From positions 62,001-126,000 of the forward strand of contig NZ_JANUDX010000009.1 in NCBI RefSeq assembly GCF_024810105.1: DNA of 64,000 nucleotides. The letters are read 5' to 3'. Numbering within the stretch: the stretch's first letter is position 1; every line of letters starts with the position of its first letter. The notes under the pieces are model-generated. The model ran no database searches and had not been told where the DNA came from. It saw nothing but the letters and a program-made list of their open reading frames with translations. Position numbers and translations under genes: made by a program. This document shows, one piece after another, positions 55,086 through 64,000 of the stretch. This DNA is from Stenotrophomonas sp. BIGb0135 (GTDB lineage: Bacteria > Pseudomonadota > Gammaproteobacteria > Xanthomonadales > Xanthomonadaceae).

Positions 55086-55106
55086 GTGCCGGCCGCTGGC
55101 CGGCAC
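55086..55106. terminator. Bidirectional hairpin between mscS-like and opgB genes
   Basis: Perfect 9-bp stem GTGCCGGCC/GGCCGGCAC with a 3-nt loop in the 72-bp gap between convergent genes. Confidence 0.65.
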
Positions 55107-55119
55107 TCGCGCCGCACGA

Positions 55120-57264
55120 TCAGCCGCGGTTGCCGCGGCGCGAGGGGACCAGGGCGACGTTGTCCACGGCCAGCTTCTCGGCATGGTTCAACCACGCACG
55201 GATCTCCAGGTCGTCCACTTCATGGTCCAGGCCGAACGGCACGCTGATGCGGCCTTCGGCATCCGGCTGCACCCACTGCTGGGCCACCACGACCTTGCGT
55301 TGCGAGGACACCGCCTCGATCCAGAAGCCGCGGTCCGGCGACTGCTTGGCCACGAACTGCAGCATGTACTGGCCGGCACGGGTGCGGCGGCCCTTCTGGG
55401 TGATCATGTGCGCCTGGCGGATGCTCGGGCGCGGGCCGCTGAACGGCTCCAGCGGGCCATCCACCGCAAAGCCGTCGCGCAGGGCGTCGTCGCGGTACAG
55501 CTTGATGCCCTTGTCGCGGTTGACCAGCATCGCGCACCAGTCACCGTCGGCCGAGCCGTCCTCGAACGCCGTGCAGCGGTCCACGTAGGCCAAGGTGTTG
55601 GCCGGGTCAGCCAGGTCGAACTGCTTGGAGGTGTTTTCCAGGTACACCGACTTCAGGTCGAACTGCTTGTCGTACTCCAGCAGCACCGGCGGCTGCACGT
55701 GCTGCAGGCCGATCACCACCTGGTTGTCGTCGTCGATGCGTAGCTGGCGGGTCTTGTCGCCCAGCCACAGCGAGCGTGAGAAGGCCAGGTAGCGCGGATA
55801 GTCCTTGCCGTTGTCGCGCAGCGCGGCCGCGCTGGCACTGTCGGTGCGCTTGGGGTCCAGCAGCGAGCGACCGAAGCCGATGGCGTTGATGTTCGGCTGG
55901 ATCAGGCTCAGCAGGGTGGCACCGGAATCCAGCGTGGAGCCGGCGGTGGTGGCCAACTGGCGCGGTGCGATGTCCTTGCCCAGGAACAGCAGCAGGTTCT
56001 CGCGCTTCTGCTTGGCCAGGATGTGGCTGAGATCATTGGGCATGGCCAGGTGGTCGGAGGCGATCACGATCAGCGTGTCGTCGCCGTACGGGCTGGCCTG
56101 GATGCGGTCGACCAGCTTGGAGATCAGCCCATCGGTGCACTTGAGCGCGTTGAGCATGCCGATGTTGCCGTACTCGCTCTGGTAGCGGGTGCGCTTGCAC
56201 GCCGAGGGCAGGTGCCCGGCCGGGTGGTGGGTGTCCATGGTCAGCGTGGTCAGCATGAACGGCTGGCCCTGTTTGGAGAGCTGCACAAAGCGGTCGTAGG
56301 CCTTGTCCAGCAGCACGTCGTCGTGCACGCCCCACGGCGAGAAGTGCGAGCGTGCCACCTTCTGCTGCTTGAACCAGGCCAGGTCGTCGACCGCATCGAA
56401 GCCGTGCGTGGCCAGGAACTGGCCCTTGCCGGCGAACTGCCCGTTGGCGCCGCCCATGTAGTGGTTGGTATACCCCTGCTGCTTGAGATAGTCGCCCAGG
56501 CAGACCGCTTCAGGCAGGAAACTGCCCATGCGGCCCATGCTGTTCTCGTCGTCCTTGGCGGTGGTCAGCGGCACGCCGCACATGGACGACACCAGCCCGG
56601 CGATGGTCCAGCCGCCGCCCTCGGCCGACACCAGGCCGCGCACATCCAGCGCCTGGCCGGCGAGGCGGTTGAGGTTGGGCATCAGGTCCGGGAAGGTGGA
56701 CGCATCCAGGTAGGTGCGCTCCAGGCTCTCGCCGTAGATCCACACGATGTTGCGCGGCTTGGCCAGCGCCTGTTGCGGCACGCGGTATTCCGGCGCGATG
56801 ACGCTGTAATCGACCGGACGGGTCTGCTGGTACAGCCGCTGCCCGTCGCTGTACAGCGGGCTCACCAGCACTGCCACCAGCCACATCGCGATGAACCCGC
56901 CGAACACCGCCTTGCCGTGTTCGATGCGGCGCCAGCGCTGCACGCGAACAAGCGCCAGCGGCAGCAGCGAGACCAGCAGCAGCGCGATGTAGGCGGCGAT
57001 GTAGCCCTTGAAGTCGGCGACGCCGGCCCCTTCCATGTCCGCGCCGAGGTGGTACAGCGTGGCGGCGTTGAGGCCATCGCCGGACAGCTTGTTGATCAAC
57101 CACCACGAACTCAGCAGCACCAGCAGCAGCGACATCAGGCTAGCCTTCCACCATATCCACTTGCGCGAGGCGAGCAGCAACCCGGTGAGCAGCAACAGAG
57201 ACAGCAGCAGGATCCAGAGCATCGGCGGTATCGGTAGCGAAGGACAGTTGGTGATGGACGCCAT
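55120..57264 (-). CDS. opgB: Phosphoglycerol transferase I (OpgB/MdoB-like)
   Basis: 714 residues from ATG 57264 (MASITNCPSLPIPPML). Three to four N-terminal membrane helices (about 14-150), then an alkaline-phosphatase-fold sulfatase domain: VWIYGESLERTYL with the likely nucleophilic Thr, GGGWTIAGLVSSMCG, LTMDTHHPAGH and IVIASDHLAMPND. The C-terminal region matches OpgB. It moves phosphoglycerol from phosphatidylglycerol to osmoregulated periplasmic glucans. E. coli OpgB is slightly longer (763 aa). Confidence 0.88.
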   Translation of the reverse strand: MASITNCPSLPIPPMLWILLLSLLLLTGLLLASRKWIWWKASLMSLLLVLLSSWWLINKLSGDGLNAATLYHLGADMEGAGVADFKGYIAAYIALLLVSLLPLALVRVQRWRRIEHGKAVFGGFIAMWLVAVLVSPLYSDGQRLYQQTRPVDYSVIAPEYRVPQQALAKPRNIVWIYGESLERTYLDASTFPDLMPNLNRLAGQALDVRGLVSAEGGGWTIAGLVSSMCGVPLTTAKDDENSMGRMGSFLPEAVCLGDYLKQQGYTNHYMGGANGQFAGKGQFLATHGFDAVDDLAWFKQQKVARSHFSPWGVHDDVLLDKAYDRFVQLSKQGQPFMLTTLTMDTHHPAGHLPSACKRTRYQSEYGNIGMLNALKCTDGLISKLVDRIQASPYGDDTLIVIASDHLAMPNDLSHILAKQKRENLLLFLGKDIAPRQLATTAGSTLDSGATLLSLIQPNINAIGFGRSLLDPKRTDSASAAALRDNGKDYPRYLAFSRSLWLGDKTRQLRIDDDNQVVIGLQHVQPPVLLEYDKQFDLKSVYLENTSKQFDLADPANTLAYVDRCTAFEDGSADGDWCAMLVNRDKGIKLYRDDALRDGFAVDGPLEPFSGPRPSIRQAHMITQKGRRTRAGQYMLQFVAKQSPDRGFWIEAVSSQRKVVVAQQWVQPDAEGRISVPFGLDHEVDDLEIRAWLNHAEKLAVDNVALVPSRRGNRG

Positions 57265-57487
57265 GACGACGTATTTCCCATCCGACCGGCTGTCCAACCA
57301 CACCTGCATGACAAGCCGATGACCCGATCATGCATGCACGAACCTGACTGAAATGTTTGTTTGGCGATACCGCCGATGCGTTACAACACACCGTGTTTCA
57401 AGGTGTAAAACGAGCGTGAAGGAAGACCCGCGTTCTTGCAGCGCAGCAGCGGTAATCGATGCAGGAGGTGAATGCGCGCGCTGCGCG

Positions 57488-59200
57488 TCAGCGGTGCCCG
57501 CGCTCTTCCTTCGAACGTGCGCGACGATCGAAGATCAAGGCGCTCAGCACGATGCCGAGGCCAAGGAAGACCCCGATGAACATCAGCATGAAGGCAATGG
57601 CTGGATAACCGAACAGGTGCCAGCCGGTCTCCACCTTCATCATCATCGCCGCGGCGAGAATGAGCGCCGCGGTGACGATGCCGGCAGACACGCGGTTGGC
57701 GATCTTCTGCAGGTTCTCCATCAACCGCGATTCTTCCAGCCCGGTCACCTTCATCTGCAGGCGGTTCTCGGCCAGCAGCGCGAGGATGTCGGACATCTTG
57801 CGCGGGCCTTCGCGCAGCAGCTGTTGCATCTCCATCGCCTCGCTGGCCAGGTTGGCCGCCGACAACGATTTCTTCAGCCGCGCACGCATCACGTGCTGCA
57901 GCTGTTTCTCCACGATACGACGGGTATCCAGGTCCGGCGACAGCAGCCGGCACACGGTTTCCAGGTTGAGCAGGGCCTTGCCGAGCAGGCTCAGCTCCGG
58001 CGGCGTGCGCAGGCCGCTGGCGGTGGCGATGCGGACCAGGTCGAGCACGACGCGGCCTTCGGAGTAGCTGGTGTTGGCGGCGTAGCGGGCGATCATCTGC
58101 CCGGTTTCGCGCAGGTAGCGCTCCTCGTCGAAGGATTCCAGCCGCGTGCTGATGCCGATGATCTCATCGGCCACTTCCTCGCCGCGCCCGTCCACCGCGG
58201 CGAAGAGCAGCTTGAGCAGGCGCTCGCGCAGCCGCGGCGGCATGTGCGCGACCATGCCCAGGTCGAAGATCGCCAGGCGCCCCTCCGGGGTGACCCGCAG
58301 GTTGCCCGGGTGCGGGTCGGCATGGATCTCGCCGTGCACGAAGATCTGGTCGACATAGCCACGGATCAGCGCCGCCGCCAGCGGTGCCATCGGCTGCTCG
58401 GTGCGGCGCACGTCGGGGATCATGTCCACGCGCACGCCGTGGGCCAGCTCCATGGTCAGCACGCGGTGGCTGCAGTAGTCCCAGATCGGCTGCGGCACCC
58501 ACAGCGGCTTGAACGGCTTGAGGTGTTGGCCGAAGCGCTGCAGGTTCTCGGCCTCGGCCTGGTAGTCCAGCTCCTGCATCAGGGTCTTGGCGAACTCGTT
58601 GAGCCAGTCGCGCAGGCGCACGCGACGGCCGACCTGGGTGAGGTGGTCGGCGGCCAGCGCGAAGCTGCGCAGCACCTCCAGGTCCGAGCGCAGCTGGGCG
58701 GCCACCTCCGGTTTCTGCACCTTGACCGCCACCTCGCGGCCGTCATGCAGCTGGGCGCGGTGCACCTGGGCGATCGAGGCGCAGCCCAGCGGCACCGGGT
58801 CGAAGCTGGCGAACAGCTTGGAGACCGGTGCCCCCAGTTCCTGTTCGATGATGGTGGAGATGCGCTCGACCGGGATCGGCGCGACCTTCTCCTGCATCCG
58901 CTCCAGCGCCGTGGCGAACTCCACCGGCACCATGTCCGGGCGGGTGGAGAGCATCTGCCCGAGCTTGACGAAGGTGGGGCCCAGCGATTCCAGGTCGGTG
59001 ACGAACTGCTCCGGGTTGCCCTCCGGCGGCAGGTCCTGCATCGCCCGCGCATCCAGGTTCATGCCCGAAAACACCCCCGAATGGCGGTACCGCAGCAGCA
59101 GGCGCAGGATCTGGCTGCGGCGGTTCATGCCCTTGACCAGCGACGGCGTACCGGGGGCGACAGGCGTGGTATTCAAGCAGGGCTCCAGCAAAGGGATCAT
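57488..59200 (-). CDS. ABC1/UbiB-family atypical kinase
   Basis: 570 residues. ABC1 hallmarks: KxGQ motif FVKLGQMLSTRPDM, VPLGCASIAQVHRAQL (Ala-rich loop), VAVKVQKP, HADPHPGNLRV and FDLGMVAHMPPR; two C-terminal membrane helices (about 510-560). UbiB-like proteins are ATPases aiding ubiquinone synthesis or export from the membrane. It lies outside an ubi operon, so it may be a paralogue rather than UbiB proper. Confidence 0.9.
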   Translation of the reverse strand: MIPLLEPCLNTTPVAPGTPSLVKGMNRRSQILRLLLRYRHSGVFSGMNLDARAMQDLPPEGNPEQFVTDLESLGPTFVKLGQMLSTRPDMVPVEFATALERMQEKVAPIPVERISTIIEQELGAPVSKLFASFDPVPLGCASIAQVHRAQLHDGREVAVKVQKPEVAAQLRSDLEVLRSFALAADHLTQVGRRVRLRDWLNEFAKTLMQELDYQAEAENLQRFGQHLKPFKPLWVPQPIWDYCSHRVLTMELAHGVRVDMIPDVRRTEQPMAPLAAALIRGYVDQIFVHGEIHADPHPGNLRVTPEGRLAIFDLGMVAHMPPRLRERLLKLLFAAVDGRGEEVADEIIGISTRLESFDEERYLRETGQMIARYAANTSYSEGRVVLDLVRIATASGLRTPPELSLLGKALLNLETVCRLLSPDLDTRRIVEKQLQHVMRARLKKSLSAANLASEAMEMQQLLREGPRKMSDILALLAENRLQMKVTGLEESRLMENLQKIANRVSAGIVTAALILAAAMMMKVETGWHLFGYPAIAFMLMFIGVFLGLGIVLSALIFDRRARSKEERGHR

Positions 59201-59309
59201 CGGCAGTGTCGCCGGGAGGGGGTGGTGGGCCGGTGAATCCGCCGGCCGCTACCGCCCCACACCCCGGATCGGGCAGAATCCACGCTCCCGCTTGATCTAT
59301 TGGATTGCC

Positions 59310-60248
<939 letters not shown>

Positions 60249-60334
60249 GGGTGGCGCCGCCGCGCCTGGCGCGGCGGCGCTGGCCGTCGTGGCGCACCGC
60301 CGTTGCGCGGGACGCTATCCAAACGCGCGGCGGG

Positions 60335-60997
60335 TCAGTCGGCCTTCCAGGCCCGCACTGCATCCAGTTCCGCACGCGCGCGGGCCAGGCGACGACCGGA
60401 CAAGGCGTCGAGGGCGCGCTGCAGGCGTGGCGACTGCGGATCGCGCCGATGCCAACGCCGTGCCAGGACCAGCAGGGCGGTCATCAGCGCCGCCCCGGCC
60501 ACCAGCGAGATCAGCAACCAGCGCGTGGCAAACACCGACAGGTCCACGCCCCACGCCTGCCAGGCCACCAGCACCGGCACCGCCAGCCACAGCCAGCACC
60601 AGGGCAGGCCGAGCAGCAGTTCGCCGGCGGCGGTCTGCAGGCGCAACGCCGCCAGTTGCCGCGACTGGTCCAGCACCGGCTGGTCGGCATGCAGCTGCCG
60701 GCGCAGGTGCAAGCGTGCCGCGCTGGCGATGATCACCGCCACGCAGTAGGCATGCAGGGCCATCGCGCTGAGCATGACCGCCAGCGGTGGCCGCGGCCAC
60801 CAGATGCTGCCGCAGTAGATCGCCAGCGCCAGCCAGAACAGCAACCGCATCACCTGCATCGCCCCGAAGGCGGACAACTGGCGCTGCGCGGCGTGCTGGC
60901 GGTGGCGGCGCCACGCCTCCAGCGCGGCGGCGTCCTCGCCATCGCCGCGGGTGGCGTGCTGCTGCCACATCTGCTTGAGCGGATCGGTGGTCTGCAT
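60335..60997 (-). CDS. Membrane protein coupled to an ECF sigma factor
   Basis: 220 residues from ATG 60997 (GAGG 8 nt upstream; ATG 61003 also in frame). Four hydrophobic helices (about 48-65, 70-90, 118-140, 150-170) lie between polar ends. It starts 10 bp after the sigma gene stop, so it is in one operon. It may act as an atypical anti-sigma factor or sensor, but the sequence does not show a zinc anti-sigma motif. Confidence 0.75.
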   Translation of the reverse strand: MQTTDPLKQMWQQHATRGDGEDAAALEAWRRHRQHAAQRQLSAFGAMQVMRLLFWLALAIYCGSIWWPRPPLAVMLSAMALHAYCVAVIIASAARLHLRRQLHADQPVLDQSRQLAALRLQTAAGELLLGLPWCWLWLAVPVLVAWQAWGVDLSVFATRWLLISLVAGAALMTALLVLARRWHRRDPQSPRLQRALDALSGRRLARARAELDAVRAWKAD

Positions 60998-61007
60998 CGG
61001 CATGTCC

Positions 61008-61526
61008 TCAGGGGGTGGGGTCGAAACGCGCGCGCAGCTGCTGGCGCAGCCGGTGCAGGCGGGTGGAGACGTTGGCGCTGCTGATGCCGAGGATGTCGGC
61101 GATCTGGCGGTGGTCGTAGTCGTCCAGGTGCAGCAGCATCAGCGCCCGGTCCAGCGGCGGCAGGGCGTGGATCGCTGCTTCCAGCTGGCGCAGGGCGTGC
61201 CGTTGTTCGGCCGGCGCGGCCCCATCGGCCGGCAACGCCTCCTCGTCCAGCGGCGCATGGTGGCGCTGGCGCAGCTGCTGGCGGCGCAGTTGCGAGATCG
61301 CCACGTTCAAGGCCACCCGGTACAGCCAAGTCGAAAAGCGTGCGCGGGCCGGGTCGAAGCCGTCGAACGCATCCCACGCCTGCACGCTGATCTCCTGGAT
61401 CAGGTCGAGCCGGTCTTCCTGGTGGGCGCAGTAGCCGCGCGCGATCTTCAGCACGATCCCGCGGTGCTGCTCGAGCAGGCGGGAGAACTGGGTGCGCGGG
61501 TCGGCGGCGGTGGTCTTCATGGGCAT
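61008..61526 (-). CDS. ECF-type RNA polymerase sigma factor
   Basis: 172 residues from ATG 61526 (ATG 61520 possible). Region 2 with DRLDLIQEISVQAWDAFDGF and RFSTWLYRVALNVAISQLRR; region 4 with LPPLDRALMLLHLDDYDHRQIADILGISSANVSTRLHRLRQ. Standard ECF layout. It may control its own operon and envelope genes. Confidence 0.93.
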   Translation of the reverse strand: MPMKTTAADPRTQFSRLLEQHRGIVLKIARGYCAHQEDRLDLIQEISVQAWDAFDGFDPARARFSTWLYRVALNVAISQLRRQQLRQRHHAPLDEEALPADGAAPAEQRHALRQLEAAIHALPPLDRALMLLHLDDYDHRQIADILGISSANVSTRLHRLRQQLRARFDPTP

Positions 61527-61574
61527 ACCGGGATGATTCGCACCGCCGCGACAGATATCACAGCGCGGCGACGA

Positions 61575-63137
61575 TCATGGTGGCGCGTCCGCTGCCTGCA
61601 CGCGGTTCTTGCCGACCCGCTTGGCTGCATACAGCGCCGCATCGGCACGCCGCAGCAGCGCATCGGCGCTTTCGCCCGGCAGCCACTGCGCCACGCCGGC
61701 GCTGAAATGCACCGGTACGCGCTGTTCGTCCAGCTGCAGCGGGCGCTGGGCCAGCGAGCGCTGCAGGCGCAACAGGGTGGACATGCTGTCCGCGCCGGGG
61801 GTTTCCGGCAGCAGCAGCACGAACTCGTCGCCGCCGAGGCGGGCGATCGCATCGGTGCTGCGCAGGTGCAGCTGGCACACCGCGACCAGGTGGCGCAGCA
61901 CTGCGTCGCCGCCGGCATGGCCGTGCGCGGCATTGGTCTGGTGGAAGTCATCCAGGTCGATCAGGGCCAGCGCCAGCGGGTGTGCGTGGCGGCCGGCCCG
62001 GGCCAGCTCGCGTTCGACCAGTTCGTCGAACCCGCGCCGGTTCAGTGCGCCGGTCAGGGGATCGGTCCGGACCAGCCCGGAGACGTCGCGCAGTTCCTGC
62101 TCCAGCTCGGCGATGCGGGCCTCGGCCTGTTCCACGTCGCGGCGGGCATTACCCAGGTGATCACGCGCCTGCAATGCCTGTTCCTGCACGCGGGTGGTGT
62201 CCTGCAGCACGTCCTGCAGCAGCTGGTTGAGGTCGGCGATGCTGCGCGCTTCGCGCAGCGCCAACGCGTAGCTGCTGATCCGGTCGTGGTACTCGCCGGT
62301 GCTGACCGCCATCCCGTCGAGGCGTTCGATGAAGCCGCCCATCAGGTGCTTCATCGCCGCCTTGGATTCGCTGATGCCCTGCTTCAGCAGGCCCTGCTTG
62401 TAGATCACTTCACGCAGGTTGATCCGCGCCTGCTCGACCGACTCGCGGTCCAGCGGCCCGCCGATCAGTTCGCGCACCGCATGCACCTGGCCGTGCAGCC
62501 AGCTGCTGTCGTCGAGCAGCTCGCCGATGTTGTCCAGCAGCAGGTCGAACAGGCTCAACAGCAGCTCCTGCTGTTCCTGCCAGCCATCGCTGCGCACGCC
62601 GATCTGGTGGGTCAGTTCGCGCAGGCGCAGTTCCAGCGGCTGCAGCGGCTGGCCGGGATGCCAATGGCGCAGCTCGGCGGCGATCTGCACCGGCTCGTCC
62701 TTCAGCTCGGGCATGTTCTGCAGCAGGCTGGCCACGGTCACCCCGAGGGTATGCCGCAGCAGCTCGCGCAGGCGCACGCTGTCGGGCTGGCCGTCGGGGC
62801 TGTCCTGCTCGATGGTGCGGATGTACTTGTCGATCAGCTGGCGCATGGCCCGGCCGTAGCTCACCCAGTCGGCGCTGCGCTGGGCCGACTGCAGGCGCAG
62901 GCCCATGTCGCCGAGTTCGCCGGGCAGGGTGGACATGCCATTGGCGAAGGCGGCCAGCAGCGGCTCGGGGCTGTCGATGCCGGCGAACAGGCGCTGCAGC
63001 ATGGCGCTGGTGCCGCCCTTGGGGCCGGGCGCCTGCGCGCTCGCCGCATCGATCACGCGGGTATCGGCCTGGCGCCGCGACAGCAGCCGGCCCACGGCGG
63101 TGCCGGGGCTGGGAGGAGCGTCGTGCGGGTCGGTCAT
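61575..63137 (-). CDS. Diguanylate cyclase (GGDEF) with N-terminal helical sensor
   Basis: 520 residues from ATG 63137. Residues 40-330 are helical without a named domain, followed by a coiled coil (RRDVEQAEARIAELEQELRDV) and the GGDEF domain. RLGGDEF gives an intact active site, and RSTD five residues before it forms the inhibitory I-site. It makes cyclic di-GMP from GTP in the cytoplasm. No membrane helices, so it senses a cytoplasmic cue or partner. Confidence 0.93.
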   Translation of the reverse strand: MTDPHDAPPSPGTAVGRLLSRRQADTRVIDAASAQAPGPKGGTSAMLQRLFAGIDSPEPLLAAFANGMSTLPGELGDMGLRLQSAQRSADWVSYGRAMRQLIDKYIRTIEQDSPDGQPDSVRLRELLRHTLGVTVASLLQNMPELKDEPVQIAAELRHWHPGQPLQPLELRLRELTHQIGVRSDGWQEQQELLLSLFDLLLDNIGELLDDSSWLHGQVHAVRELIGGPLDRESVEQARINLREVIYKQGLLKQGISESKAAMKHLMGGFIERLDGMAVSTGEYHDRISSYALALREARSIADLNQLLQDVLQDTTRVQEQALQARDHLGNARRDVEQAEARIAELEQELRDVSGLVRTDPLTGALNRRGFDELVERELARAGRHAHPLALALIDLDDFHQTNAAHGHAGGDAVLRHLVAVCQLHLRSTDAIARLGGDEFVLLLPETPGADSMSTLLRLQRSLAQRPLQLDEQRVPVHFSAGVAQWLPGESADALLRRADAALYAAKRVGKNRVQAADAPP

Positions 63138-63287
63138 GCGGCAGGTCCTTGGCGGATGACCGGCGTCGGTCGCCGGGGCGGTAGGGAGGTTGGAACAGTA
63201 TCGGCGCGGCGCAGGCAGGCTTGAACGCGCCCTCCCGCCACGGCCGGTATGCCACGATGGTAGGCAATCTGAAGGCAGGAGCGTGCG

Positions 63288-63920
63288 ATGAAGGTGATGC
63301 TGGTAGGCGCGACCGGCCTGGTCGGCGGGCAGGTGCTGCAGCAGCTGCTCGACGATGCCCGCTGCGATGCGGTGGTGGCCCCGACCCGACGGCCGCTGGC
63401 CGTGGCCGATCCGGTCCTGCTCAACCCGGTGGTGGACTTTGCCGCGCTGCCGGTGGACGCCGACTGGTGGGCGGTGGATGCGGTGGTCTGCGCGCTGGGC
63501 AGTACGATCAAGCAGGCCGGCAGCCGCGAGATGTTTGCCCGGATCGACCACGACTATCCCTTGCAGGTGGCCACCCTGGCCCAGGCGCACGGCGCGCAGG
63601 CGTTCGTGCTGAACTCGGCAATGGGCGCCAATGCGCAGTCGCGGATCTTCTACAACCAGGTCAAGGGCCGGCTGGAGCAGGACCTGCGCGGCCTGGATTA
63701 CCCGTCATTGACCCTGGTGCGGCCGGGCCTGATCGGCGGCGAGCGCGCCGAGCGGCGCACGGGCGAACACCTGGCCGGCGTGGTACTGGGCGCGCTCGGC
63801 CACGTGCTGCCGCGCGCTTGGCGGATCAATCCGGCCGAAAACATCGTCGCGGCGATGCTGGAGGCGGCGTTGGAGCCGCGTCCGGGCGTGCAGGTGATCG
63901 ATTCGTCGCAGTTGGCCTGA
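63288..63920 (+). CDS. NAD(P)-binding Rossmann-fold protein (TIP30/HTATIP2-like)
   Basis: 210 residues from ATG 63288. Dinucleotide motif LVGATGLVGGQVLQQLL at the N-terminus, CALGSTIKQAGS, and YNQVKGRLEQDL with the Tyr-x-x-x-Lys pair of short-chain dehydrogenases. Matches atypical SDR proteins related to TIP30. Substrate unknown. The remaining 80 bases to the window end hold nothing notable. Confidence 0.88.
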   Translation: MKVMLVGATGLVGGQVLQQLLDDARCDAVVAPTRRPLAVADPVLLNPVVDFAALPVDADWWAVDAVVCALGSTIKQAGSREMFARIDHDYPLQVATLAQAHGAQAFVLNSAMGANAQSRIFYNQVKGRLEQDLRGLDYPSLTLVRPGLIGGERAERRTGEHLAGVVLGALGHVLPRAWRINPAENIVAAMLEAALEPRPGVQVIDSSQLA

Positions 63921-64000
63921 TTTGCGTAAAGGCAAGTAGGCCGATCCCCGCGTTGGAGGGCCTCGGCGGGGGCGGCCCAAAACTGCTGGCGACGGGAGAG

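Overview
The window looks like a chromosomal segment of Stenotrophomonas (Xanthomonadaceae). It is very GC-rich and dense with Xanthomonadaceae-type genes (ubiA, ubiK, glnB, yifB, speA/speE, lpxO, opgB). It also carries many copies of the short palindrome GTAGAGCCGACCGTTGGTCGGCT and its variants, the SMAG/GTAG repeat family known from S. maltophilia. No rRNA, integrase, intact transposase or CRISPR array was seen. One tRNA, tRNA-Arg(CCG), is present.

Layout. 1-9960 is a carbohydrate locus that I read as N-acetylgalactosamine use: a ROK kinase (cut by the window edge) and an AgaS-type SIS protein diverge from a secreted GH31 glycosidase, a TonB-dependent receptor and a Tat-exported GH109 enzyme. 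9822-10951 is a tandem triplication of the GH109 gene tail together with its terminator and SMAG array. 10972-15276 holds two small unknown genes, the tRNA, ubiA and an AtoE-type fatty-acid transporter.

15402-26943 is the accessory and most unusual part. A tightly coupled plus-strand operon encodes a HTH regulator, a YaaW-family protein, a coiled-coil protein fused to a Zc3h12a-like NYN RNase, a cobalamin-type ribonucleotide-reductase homologue lacking a redox cysteine, and a thymidylate-kinase-like protein. It meets, tail to tail with a 3-bp gap, a minus-strand type I restriction-modification-like operon. In that operon HsdR has lost the Walker A lysine, the DEAH glutamate and the nuclease lysine, and HsdM has altered SAM-binding and NPPF motifs; both reading frames remain open. 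A solo HsdR-N-type nuclease with intact D..ExK residues follows. I do not recognise either operon as a described system.

27396-37945 mixes secreted, membrane and regulatory genes: esterase, DUF4304, PACE efflux/LysR pair, GNAT, a Gln-rich microprotein, TPM protein, VOC, lipoprotein, beta-propeller-like protein and YifB. 38095-64000 is mostly core: YidA, UbiK, GlnB, an LPS-kinase-like protein, LpxO, SpeE/SpeA, a two-component system flanked by two PepSY proteins, a DAO oxidoreductase, lipocalin, MscS, OpgB, an ABC1 kinase, DUF808, an ECF sigma pair, a diguanylate cyclase and a NAD(P)-binding protein. Three SMAG arrays (after the GH109 gene, after lpxO and after the sensor kinase gene) repeat a piece of the neighbouring gene end or its terminator, which suggests a common local amplification process.
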